Assembly: GCA_964629325.1 (NCBI GenBank)
Contig: CAZVSC010000079.1
Span: 1 to 9,128 of the forward strand
Length of the DNA: 9,128 bases
From: Eutrophocola sp964629325
Lineage (GTDB): Bacteria; Pseudomonadota; Gammaproteobacteria; Pseudomonadales; Pseudohongiellaceae
Direction: 5' to 3'
The position numbers and the translations under genes are program-made. Under the pieces are notes generated by a model, which did not search any database, was not told where the DNA came from, and worked only from the letters and a program-made list of their open reading frames with translations. Position 1 is the stretch's first letter. Every line of letters begins with the position of its first letter. Positions 1 to 6,038 of this stretch are shown here, in pieces.

Positions 1-1125
1 GCCCAGCAACCCCAGGTCAGCGCCGCGCGCAACCCGATCGACGTGAACGTCGATGCTTACCTTGAGCGCATCCAGTTGCCCGAGGGGTTCGAAATTTCCA
101 TCTATGCCCGCGGCATGGAAGAGGCGCGCCAGATCGCCCTGAGCGACAACGGCGTGCTGTACGTGGGCACACGTGGCGCCGTGGGTGCCGACTCAATCGG
201 CAAGGTTTACGCCATTCCGGATGCAGATGGTGACGGTGTCGGCGACGAAGTCATCACTATCGCCGAGGGCCTGAATTTTCCCAACGGGGTGGCCTGGCAT
301 GACGGCGACCTGTATGTCGCCGAGATCAGCCGCATCCTGCGCTATCCCGATGCCGACAATCACCTGCGTGATATGCCGACACCGGAAGTGGTGACGGACA
401 CGCTGCCCACCGAGTACCAGCATGGCTGGAAATTCATCGACGTCGGGCCCGACGGCAAGCTGTATGTGCCGGTCGGTGCGCCCTGCAACATCTGCGTCCC
501 GGAAGGGGAGTTCGGCACCATCCTGCGCATGGACCTGGATGGCAGCAACCGGGAGATCGTGGCCCGCGGCGTGCGCAACACCGTCGGCTTCACCTGGCAT
601 CCCGAGACGGAGGAGCTCTGGTTCACCGACAACGGCCGCGACCTGTGGGGCGACACCACGCCGCCCGAGGAGCTCAATCGCGTGAGCCGGGCAGGCCAGC
701 ACTTCGGCTACCCCTGGCGCTACGGCAAGAATCTCGTGGACACCGAATTCCCCACCACCCTGCAGGACAGCGATTTCACACCGGCCGTCCTCGAAATGCC
801 GGCACATACCGCGGGTCTTGGCATTGAGTTCTACACCGGCAGCCAGTTCCCGGCGCAATACCGCGGCCAGCTGTTTGCCGCTTACCATGGCTCCTGGAAT
901 CGCAATCCGCCGCTGGGCTACCTCATCCGCCTGATGCAATTTGCGGACGGCACCGCACAGGGTTACGAGGACTTTGCCACCGGCTGGCTCGTCGAGGATC
1001 CCAATGACGCCAACCGCCTGGTCTACTGGGGCCGTCCGGTCGACATGGAGCTGACCCCGGACGGGTCGCTGCTGGTGTCGGATGACCACAACGGGGTGGT
1101 CTACAAGATCAGTTATACCGACTGA
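1..1125 (+). CDS. Sorbosone dehydrogenase-like / soluble PQQ-dependent sugar dehydrogenase family protein, 5'-truncated by the window edge
   Basis: The reading frame is open from the first base, so the gene begins outside the window; 374 residues are visible. A GTG at 43 is a possible internal start, but coding sequence with no stop continues upstream and no ribosome site precedes it, so I treat the gene as partial. The fold signature is a six-bladed beta-propeller of the GDH/sorbosone dehydrogenase type: repeated blades with GVLYVGTR, DGDLYVAE and GKLYVPVG strands, a CNIC pair at about 484-495, FTDNGRD at about 625-645, and the LNRV..GQHFGYPWRYG segment at about 673-727. Known members are exported enzymes that oxidise sugars or aldoses with PQQ in the periplasm; a signal peptide would lie upstream of the window. 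The substrate cannot be read from sequence, and many homologues have no tested activity. It ends 23 bp before a strong terminator, so it is the last gene of its unit. Confidence 0.85.
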   Translation, partial: AQQPQVSAARNPIDVNVDAYLERIQLPEGFEISIYARGMEEARQIALSDNGVLYVGTRGAVGADSIGKVYAIPDADGDGVGDEVITIAEGLNFPNGVAWHDGDLYVAEISRILRYPDADNHLRDMPTPEVVTDTLPTEYQHGWKFIDVGPDGKLYVPVGAPCNICVPEGEFGTILRMDLDGSNREIVARGVRNTVGFTWHPETEELWFTDNGRDLWGDTTPPEELNRVSRAGQHFGYPWRYGKNLVDTEFPTTLQDSDFTPAVLEMPAHTAGLGIEFYTGSQFPAQYRGQLFAAYHGSWNRNPPLGYLIRLMQFADGTAQGYEDFATGWLVEDPNDANRLVYWGRPVDMELTPDGSLLVSDDHNGVVYKISYTD

Positions 1126-1147
1126 TGCGGGGTTAAGAGGTAAGAGG

Positions 1148-1172
1148 AAAGGGAGCTTCGGTTCCCTTTTTT
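1148..1172 (+). terminator. Rho-independent terminator with UUCG tetraloop
   Basis: The left arm AAAGGGAGC (1148-1156) and right arm GTTCCCTTT (1161-1169) form a 9-bp stem with one G-T wobble. The stem is closed by C(TTCG)G, an especially stable tetraloop. A T-tract continues to 1172. It lies 23 bp after the sugar dehydrogenase stop codon and insulates oxyR from that gene. The end of the T-tract is shared with the FNR-type box that follows. Two TAAGAGG copies (1134-1147) lie just before the stem. Confidence 0.9.
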
Positions 1173-1184
1173 GATGCGCATCAA
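1171..1184 (+). promoter_or_regulatory. FNR/ANR-type binding site, perfect consensus
   Basis: TTGAT-GCGC-ATCAA matches the FNR/ANR consensus TTGAT-N4-ATCAA at all ten defined positions and sits within a perfect 16-bp palindrome (1170-1185). A given ten-base match is expected about 0.01 times by chance in a sequence of this length. Its centre (1177.5) is 76 bp upstream of the oxyR start codon, and its end is 21 bp from a TATTAT -10 candidate, which is class II activator spacing. FNR-family regulators are oxygen-sensing iron-sulphur proteins in many Gammaproteobacteria. Binding here is inferred, and a related CRP-family protein such as DNR could use the same site. Confidence 0.6.
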
Positions 1185-1206
1185 ACGCCCGTTTACAGAG
1201 GGGCGT
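1185..1206 (+). repeat. Inverted repeat between the FNR-type box and the -10 element
   Basis: ACGCCC (1185-1190) and GGGCGT (1201-1206) are perfect 6-bp inverted arms separated by 10 bp. The dyad fills the spacer between the FNR-type box and the TATTAT element, where bound protein would block RNA polymerase. It does not resemble the OxyR consensus, which uses ATAG/CTAT half-sites. It may be an operator for an unidentified regulator or chance. Confidence 0.35.
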
Positions 1207-1211
1207 ATTAT
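1206..1211 (+). promoter_or_regulatory. Candidate -10 element of the oxyR promoter
   Basis: TATTAT matches TATAAT at five of six positions. Transcription would begin near 1218-1219, placing the FNR-type box at about -41 and giving a leader of about 35 nt before the oxyR ATG. The -35 region is poor, as expected for an activator-dependent promoter. A second candidate -10, TACAAT at 1230-1235, would put the box near -64, still compatible with class I activation. The sequence alone does not decide between them. Confidence 0.45.
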
Positions 1212-1253
1212 TGGCAAAATAAATCGAATTACAATGAACAATAGATTACTTAA

Positions 1254-2156
1254 ATGATAAAACTGCGTGAACTGGAATACCTCGATGCTATCGAGCGCTT
1301 CAAGCATTTCGGCAAGGCGGCCGAGGCCTGCCATGTCAGCCAGCCCACGCTGAGCGGCCAGATCATCAAGCTGGAAGAGCAGCTGGGCGTGACCCTCATT
1401 GAACGCCATCGCCGCAACATCATGCTCACGCCCGCCGGCAACCAGTTGCTGGCCAAGGCCAGGAAGGTGCTCAATGCCGCCCATGACCTGGAGGTCACTG
1501 CCAAGACCCTGGGTGACCCATTATCCGGTGAGATGCATCTGGGCCTGATCCCGACACTGGCGCCATACCTGCTACCGCATATCATGCCCGACCTTATAAC
1601 CGGCCTCCCGCGCATGGAGTTTTACCTGCACGAGGGACAGACCGCCGACCTGGTGCAGTCGCTGGACAAGGGGCACCTGGACGCCCTCATCCTGCCCTGG
1701 CTCGAGGACATGAAGGATTTCGACGCCTATGACCTGTTCGACGAGCCCTTCGTGCTGGCGATGAACAAAAAGCATGCCCTGGCGAAAAAGAAGCGCGTCA
1801 AGCTGGAAGACCTGAAGGGCTGCCACGTGCTCACCCTCGAGGACGGGCATTGCCTGCGCAACCAGGCCCTGGGCTACTGTTTCAGTGCCGGCGCCGACGA
1901 GGACAAGCGCTTCCAGGCCACCAGTCTGGAAACCCTGCGCTACATGGTGGCTTCCGGCATCGGTATCACGCTGCTGCCGAAGCTGTCGGTCATCGACCAG
2001 CGTGAGAGCAACGACATCGTTTATATTCCGTTCCAGCAGCCGCAGCCGTCACGGCGCATCGTGCTGCTGATCAGGCAGAACTATACGCGTGTCGAGACCG
2101 TGCGTGAGATTGTCGGCCTGGTCAGGGGCAGCGTGAAGAAGAACCTGAAACTTTGA
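1254..2156 (+). CDS. oxyR: OxyR, hydrogen peroxide-sensing LysR-family transcriptional regulator
   Basis: This 300-residue LysR-type regulator has the normal family length. The N-terminal winged helix-turn-helix (about 1-60) includes the CHVSQPTLSGQI recognition-helix segment. The C-terminal sensor domain carries LEDGHCLRNQALGYC with Cys200 and Cys209, equivalent to the redox pair Cys199 and Cys208 of E. coli OxyR and at the same spacing, followed by AGADEDKRFQATSLETLR and GIGITLLP, which are near-diagnostic. Peroxide forms the disulphide and turns the protein into an activator of catalase, peroxiredoxin and iron-sequestration genes, none of which lie in this window. The ATG at 1254 is supported by alignment of MIKLRELEYL with E. 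coli MNIRDLEYL. No convincing Shine-Dalgarno precedes it. It has an additional Cys at 190, just before the LEDG motif. The upstream region suggests oxygen-dependent control. Confidence 0.95.
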   Translation: MIKLRELEYLDAIERFKHFGKAAEACHVSQPTLSGQIIKLEEQLGVTLIERHRRNIMLTPAGNQLLAKARKVLNAAHDLEVTAKTLGDPLSGEMHLGLIPTLAPYLLPHIMPDLITGLPRMEFYLHEGQTADLVQSLDKGHLDALILPWLEDMKDFDAYDLFDEPFVLAMNKKHALAKKKRVKLEDLKGCHVLTLEDGHCLRNQALGYCFSAGADEDKRFQATSLETLRYMVASGIGITLLPKLSVIDQRESNDIVYIPFQQPQPSRRIVLLIRQNYTRVETVREIVGLVRGSVKKNLKL

Positions 2157-2227
2157 CACTATGGACTGGACTGGCCACTGCCTTTCCATTACCTTTTCAA
2201 AAAATTTGCAGATAGGGGAAGCAGTTC

Positions 2228-3328
2228 ATGAAACGATACTTAGGGATAGCGCCAGGTATTCTTCTTTTCATCCTGGGTGTGGCAGCCGTCTCGGTGCCGG
2301 CAGGTGCCCACCATTCCTTCGCTATCTACGATTCACAAAATCCGCGGACAATGACCGGTGTGGTGCGCGAACACCGCTGGACCAATCCCCATGCGGCGGT
2401 GGTGCTGACAGTTACGAACCCGGATGGGTCAGAAACCGACTGGGTGCTGGACCAGGGCCCGGTCAACATGCTGTCCCGCCAGGGCTGGACGCGCAACACC
2501 CTGAAACCGGGAGATCGCCTGACCGTGACCTTCGACCCCCTGCACAGCGGCCAGCCGGGCGGCCTGCTGCAGGAATGGGCTTTCACCGAAGAAGCCCAGG
2601 TGGAACTGACCGGGACGGGCACGATCCTGCGCGGTGATCGGCCGGATAACGTCCCCATGAGCGATGCCGAAGCGCGCAACTTCAACGGCGTCTGGGCCAA
2701 TGCCAGCGGCGGCATCCATTTCGATACCCTGAATTCGCCTTCACGCCGCGGCCAGCAGCCGCCGCTGCGACCGGACTACCTGGCCATGTGGAACCAGCGC
2801 TGGGCTGACGCCGATGCCGGTCGCGCCACCACCGATCCCACTGCCCGCTGTATTCCGCCTGGCTTTCCGCGCTTCCTGACCATGGTGCTGCCAGGCGAGA
2901 TCCTGCAGGCCGAGCATCAGCTCAACTGGTATGCGGAGTTTTCCGAAGCCACGGTACGAGTCTACCTCGACGGCCGTGAACCGCCTGCCGACCTGGTGCC
3001 GAGCTTCAACGGTTATTCCACAGGACGCTGGGAAGGCAATACCCTGGTCGTCCAGACGGTCGGACTCAGGGGCGACACCCTGGTGGACACCACCGGGGTT
3101 CCCCACAGCGACCAACTCACGGTGAACTGGCGCATGACGAAGGTGACGCCGGATTTCTTCGAGGTGGAGATCGAACTGGTGGACCCGGTAGTGTTCACAG
3201 CGCCCTGGACAACGACCAAGTACTACTCGCGCTTGCCAGCAGGCGAGTTCGTCCAGGAATATGCCTGCCAGGCCGGCAACCGTTTCGAGGTCAACGCGGA
3301 AGGCGAGATCGAGGTGATCTTCGAGTAA
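2228..3328 (+). CDS. Exported DUF6152-type protein with a large C-terminal domain of unknown function
   Basis: This is a 366-residue protein of unknown function. A good ribosome site (AGGGGA, 2214-2219) sits 8 nt before the ATG. Residues 1-27 are a classical Sec signal peptide ending A-G-A, so the mature protein should start His28-His29-Ser-Phe, the HHSF motif of the DUF6152 family. Residues 28 to about 130 carry the other family marks: TGVVREHRWTNPHA and a GD-V-V-F pattern suggesting a small beta-barrel. Residues of about 150-366 form a second domain with CIPPGFPR, RVYLDGREPP, FNGYSTGRWEGNTLVVQT and EYACQ; similar segments recur in uncharacterised secreted proteins of Proteobacteria and Acidobacteria. 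Cys208 and Cys347 are the only cysteines in the mature chain and may form a disulphide. It follows oxyR by 71 bp on the same strand; co-transcription is possible, since no terminator lies between them. Location is probably periplasmic. Confidence 0.85.
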   Translation: MKRYLGIAPGILLFILGVAAVSVPAGAHHSFAIYDSQNPRTMTGVVREHRWTNPHAAVVLTVTNPDGSETDWVLDQGPVNMLSRQGWTRNTLKPGDRLTVTFDPLHSGQPGGLLQEWAFTEEAQVELTGTGTILRGDRPDNVPMSDAEARNFNGVWANASGGIHFDTLNSPSRRGQQPPLRPDYLAMWNQRWADADAGRATTDPTARCIPPGFPRFLTMVLPGEILQAEHQLNWYAEFSEATVRVYLDGREPPADLVPSFNGYSTGRWEGNTLVVQTVGLRGDTLVDTTGVPHSDQLTVNWRMTKVTPDFFEVEIELVDPVVFTAPWTTTKYYSRLPAGEFVQEYACQAGNRFEVNAEGEIEVIFE

Positions 3329-3335
3329 GTGTTAT

Positions 3336-3363
3336 CCCGCTCAATCGAACGAGAGCGGGTTTT
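3336..3363 (+). terminator. Rho-independent terminator at a convergent gene junction
   Basis: CCCGCTC (3336-3342) pairs with GAGCGGG (3353-3359) around a 10-nt loop, followed by TTTT. The hairpin begins 8 bp after the DUF6152 gene stop and overlaps the last codons of the convergent nucleotidase gene, whose stop is at 3341-3343. No T-tract lies on the other side, so it should work mainly for the + strand transcript. Confidence 0.75.
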
Positions 3364-4777
3364 CTGCGGTGGACTGCCGGCTTTTCAGCCAGTCCGTGAA
3401 TGGCTGACTGTAGCTCATGCCGGTATCGAAGCCGTTCGGGTCGGCTTCCCGCACCATGCCGAAGTTATTGCCGCCTTCATACATGAAGCTGTTCAGCAGC
3501 AGCGTATAGTTTGCATCTGGCGTGAGGCGCGTGTTGCTGCCTGACAGGAACCATTCCCCATTACGCTCAATGAGCCCGGCTACCACGGGCCTGCCGCCCT
3601 CACGCAGTGCCTGTTCAACCACCTTGCCGGGGACTTCTGCCACGATGATGGTGTTGTCGAATGGCAGGATGTCCACGATAGCGGACAAAGTGATCTCACC
3701 TGCAGGCAGTGCAGAGCGTATACCGCCGCGGTTGGTGAGGGCGATGTCGGCATCGGGGTAGGCCGCCAGCCAACTGTCGATGATGAGTTGGTCAAGGATG
3801 CCCCCCTGTTCGAGACGCGATGCGTTCCAGGCGATCGTTTCGCGCAAGGCTTCTGCGGATAATCCTGCCCATTGTGCAACAATATTGTCTACAACCCTGT
3901 CGGCATCCCCGCCACGGTTCTGTTGTGTGCCATAGACTGTGCCCAAATACCGGTCCTGCGTGGGATCGTAGTAGAAAGTTGCGGAGGCGTAGGCGGTGAA
4001 GTGGTAACCGCCGCCCAGCACGATCGTGTCGCCGATTTTTCGCGCCGAGAGTTCGTTGCAGTGGCCGCCGCCAGCCAGGTCGATGCCGAGGTCGACGATT
4101 TCGCGGACCAGGGGCTCCAGTTCGTTCATGCAGACATGGGAGATTAAAAACTGCAGGTCGGTGCCGGCCAGGGCAGGGAAGACCTCCCGTACGGCAGCGG
4201 CATAGGGAGTGAAATCAAGGTCGCGGACATGGGTCGGCATCGTCACAAAAGGTGTGCTGGTTGTGGTCAGGCCGATAATACCGATACTCAGGCCGTTCTT
4301 CTCGACGATGGTATATGGCAGGATGCCGATGTCTTCCGGTACGCGGCCTGTGGCCTTCCAGCGAATGTTGGCGCCCAGGTACGGAAAGCCGGCTTCAGAG
4401 GCCCGTGCTGACAGGGCGTCGAGTCCGAAATCGAATTCATGGTTGCCCACGGCCGAGGCGTCATAGTGCATGGCATTCATCACGTCCACCATGCTGGCGC
4501 CCTGGACCCAGGTGGAAATTGCCGGCCCGGTCCAGTTGTCGCCACCGCTAAGCACGAGGAATGGTCCATCCTCGCGATAGCCTTCCCGTTCCCGCCATAA
4601 GTTGTACAGATTGGCGGCACCCTGTCCGGGCGACATGCCTTCCATCCAGCCGTGTTCGTCATTGGTGTACAGCACTGTCAGCTCGCGGGACGCCGCGCCC
4701 TGCTGGGCGAACAGGGGTAATGCACATGACAGCAGCGCAAGCAGCAATGCGTAACTCAAGCTAGACCGTGTAACCAT
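3341..4777 (-). CDS. Periplasmic 5'-nucleotidase / UDP-sugar hydrolase-type metallophosphoesterase
   Basis: I start the gene at the ATG at 4777 (478 residues) because it opens directly into a Sec signal peptide (residues 1 to about 24-29, ending near PLFAQQGAA). The frame could extend to 4873, but that would bury the signal and overlap the divergent promoter. The N-terminal calcineurin-like domain shows the metal ligands in order: TNDEHG (Asp40, His42), SGGDNW (Asp80), GNHEFDFG (Asn112, His113), SHVCMNE (His214) and GGGHCNE (His239, Asn241). The C-terminal nucleotidase domain follows with NRGGIRSALPAGEIT, ILPFDN and NSFMYEGGNNFGM. Family members remove phosphate from extracytoplasmic nucleotides or split UDP-sugars for salvage; exact substrate is unknown. 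LLSC at 15-18 is only a weak lipobox, so I favour a soluble periplasmic protein. It stands alone on this strand. No Shine-Dalgarno is visible at the chosen start. Confidence 0.9.
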   Translation of the reverse strand: MVTRSSLSYALLLALLSCALPLFAQQGAASRELTVLYTNDEHGWMEGMSPGQGAANLYNLWREREGYREDGPFLVLSGGDNWTGPAISTWVQGASMVDVMNAMHYDASAVGNHEFDFGLDALSARASEAGFPYLGANIRWKATGRVPEDIGILPYTIVEKNGLSIGIIGLTTTSTPFVTMPTHVRDLDFTPYAAAVREVFPALAGTDLQFLISHVCMNELEPLVREIVDLGIDLAGGGHCNELSARKIGDTIVLGGGYHFTAYASATFYYDPTQDRYLGTVYGTQQNRGGDADRVVDNIVAQWAGLSAEALRETIAWNASRLEQGGILDQLIIDSWLAAYPDADIALTNRGGIRSALPAGEITLSAIVDILPFDNTIIVAEVPGKVVEQALREGGRPVVAGLIERNGEWFLSGSNTRLTPDANYTLLLNSFMYEGGNNFGMVREADPNGFDTGMSYSQPFTDWLKSRQSTAENPLSFD

Positions 4778-4822
4778 GGCGCAATAGTACGCGAAAAATC
4801 CTGAACTGCGCCATGCAGCCCT

Positions 4823-4850
4823 TTGCCCGGTTCCCGTGCTTGGGTATAGT
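4823..4850 (+). promoter_or_regulatory. Candidate sigma-70 promoter for the dehydrogenase cluster
   Basis: TTGCCC (4823-4828) and TATAGT (4845-4850) are separated by 16 bp; the -10 matches consensus at five of six positions and the -35 at four of six. Transcription would start near 4857, close to the GGGGAG ribosome site (4865-4870) of the gene at 4876. It lies in the 98-bp gap divergent from the nucleotidase gene. Confidence 0.5.
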
Positions 4851-4875
4851 CCCTTTCTGGTAACGGGGAGCATCC

Positions 4876-5967
4876 ATGACTACACCGATCAGGGCAGCGG
4901 TATTGCACGCACTCGGCGAACCCTTCGCGCTGGAGACCCTGTCCATCGAGTCGCCGGGAGCTGGTGAAATACGGGTCAAACTTGTCGCCACCGGGATCTG
5001 CCATACCGACATCAAGGTCAGCCACGGCTATGCCGGCGTGCCGCTGCCGGTTGTCCTGGGTCACGAAGGTGCAGGCGTCGTTGAAGCGGTCGGCCATGCA
5101 GTGGAAGGCCTGACAGCGGGTGATCACGTCATCCTGACCTTTCCGTCCTGCGGGCGGTGCGGCCCGTGTCGCGAACGCCATCCGGCCTACTGTGATGCCG
5201 GCCAGGTGCTGTCGTTTGCCTGCACTGGCAAAGGCGCGCCATACTCGCCAGCCAGCATCCATGGCCACTTCTTCGGGCAATCCTCCTTTGCCAGCCATGC
5301 CCTGGCTGCGGCACGCAATGCGGTGAAGGTGGATAGTCATTTCGACCTCGAACAACTCGGCCCGCTGGGCTGCGGTTTCCAGACCGGCGCGGGCATTGTC
5401 CTGAATGTGCTGCAACCGGCGCCGGGTCGGTCCCTGGCCGTGTTCGGTGCCGGCAATGTCGGGCTGAGCACCATCATGGCGGCGAGAATTGCAGGCCTCG
5501 ATCCGGTTATCGCCGTGGATGCCAACCCGCAGCGGCTGGAGTTGGCCGTTGCCCTGGGTGCGACCCACAAGCTGGCAGCAGCCGGGCGTGAAGAGATGTT
5601 GGGCAGCATCAACAGGATTACCGGGGGTGCCGGGGTGAACTATGCCGTGGATACCACCAACGACCCGGATACCGTGAGGACGGCCTTCGAGGCGCTGGCC
5701 AACCGCGGCACCTGTGTGCACAGTGGCGGCGGCGGCAAGGATCTGGCGTTTCCGGGTTCACACCTGTTGCACGGCAGGACCATCACCGGGGTCATCCAGG
5801 GCGACAGTGATCCTTCCGTTTTCATTCCGCAATTGCTGGAATACCACCGGCAGGGACAGTTTCCGTTTGACCGGCTGCTGACCTTCTATGCGCTGGAAGA
5901 CATCAACACGGCTGTTGCCGACATGCAGGCCGGGAAGGTGGTGAAACCGGTGCTGCGCATGCCCTGA
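4876..5967 (+). CDS. NAD-dependent aryl/benzyl-alcohol dehydrogenase-like zinc enzyme (XylB type)
   Basis: This 363-residue zinc-containing medium-chain dehydrogenase has the usual length. The catalytic zinc ligands are Cys42 (ATGICHTD), His63/Glu64 (GHEGAG) and Cys166 (LGPLGCGFQTGAG); the structural zinc site has Cys92, 95, 98 and 106. The Rossmann motif GAGNVG (191-196) and Asp215 at the end of the second strand point to NAD. FFGQSSFA, LGPLGCGFQTGAG and LVATGICHTD match the benzyl-alcohol dehydrogenase group, such as TOL-plasmid XylB, better than class III or ethanol dehydrogenases. The expected reaction is reversible oxidation of an aromatic, allylic or terpenoid alcohol to the aldehyde in the cytoplasm; the substrate is not determinable. 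The ATG is supported by GGGGAG 5 nt upstream. It is the first gene of a probable three-gene unit. No aldehyde dehydrogenase partner is visible in the window. Confidence 0.9.
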   Translation: MTTPIRAAVLHALGEPFALETLSIESPGAGEIRVKLVATGICHTDIKVSHGYAGVPLPVVLGHEGAGVVEAVGHAVEGLTAGDHVILTFPSCGRCGPCRERHPAYCDAGQVLSFACTGKGAPYSPASIHGHFFGQSSFASHALAAARNAVKVDSHFDLEQLGPLGCGFQTGAGIVLNVLQPAPGRSLAVFGAGNVGLSTIMAARIAGLDPVIAVDANPQRLELAVALGATHKLAAAGREEMLGSINRITGGAGVNYAVDTTNDPDTVRTAFEALANRGTCVHSGGGGKDLAFPGSHLLHGRTITGVIQGDSDPSVFIPQLLEYHRQGQFPFDRLLTFYALEDINTAVADMQAGKVVKPVLRMP

Positions 5968-5970
5968 CGT

Positions 5971-6004
5971 TGCCATCCCGGCAGTGAGAAGCTACATTCG
6001 TAGC
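5971..6004 (+). repeat. Two short dyads in the gap between the dehydrogenase genes
   Basis: TGCC-N5-GGCA (5971-5983) and GCTAC-N4-GTAGC (5991-6004) are perfect short inverted repeats within the 71-bp gap. No T-run follows either, so they are not a standard terminator. They may form small hairpins in a polycistronic message or bind a protein, and short dyads are common by chance. Confidence 0.3.
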
Positions 6005-6038
6005 CAGCAACCAGTCGGAACCAGAAAAAGGACACTCC

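Noticed and set aside
43..45. GTG at 43 as the true start of the sugar dehydrogenase
   Set aside because: The frame is open and coding-like back to base 1, no ribosome site precedes the GTG, and family members are exported, so a signal peptide should lie further upstream.
193..1089. Long antisense frame opposite the sugar dehydrogenase, and similar long antisense frames opposite other genes
   Set aside because: They are mirror frames typical of GC-rich coding DNA, with no recognisable domain and no ribosome site; the + strand genes carry clear family motifs.
1241..1262. OxyR self-binding site near the oxyR start
   Set aside because: Only a single ATAG half-site (1241-1244 region) is seen; the four spaced half-sites of an OxyR operator are absent.
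2153..2158. TTGACA, a perfect -35 hexamer, at the oxyR stop codon
   Set aside because: No acceptable -10 hexamer lies 15-19 bp downstream, so it is not supported as a promoter for the DUF6152 gene.
4771..4800. Leaderless promoter for the nucleotidase (TACTAT seven bases before its ATG on the - strand)
   Set aside because: The -10 matches consensus at only four of six positions and no -35 is recognisable; too weak to annotate.
4778..4873. N-terminal extension of the nucleotidase to an ATG at 4873
   Set aside because: It would put 32 non-hydrophobic residues before a clear signal peptide and would overlap the divergent dehydrogenase promoter.
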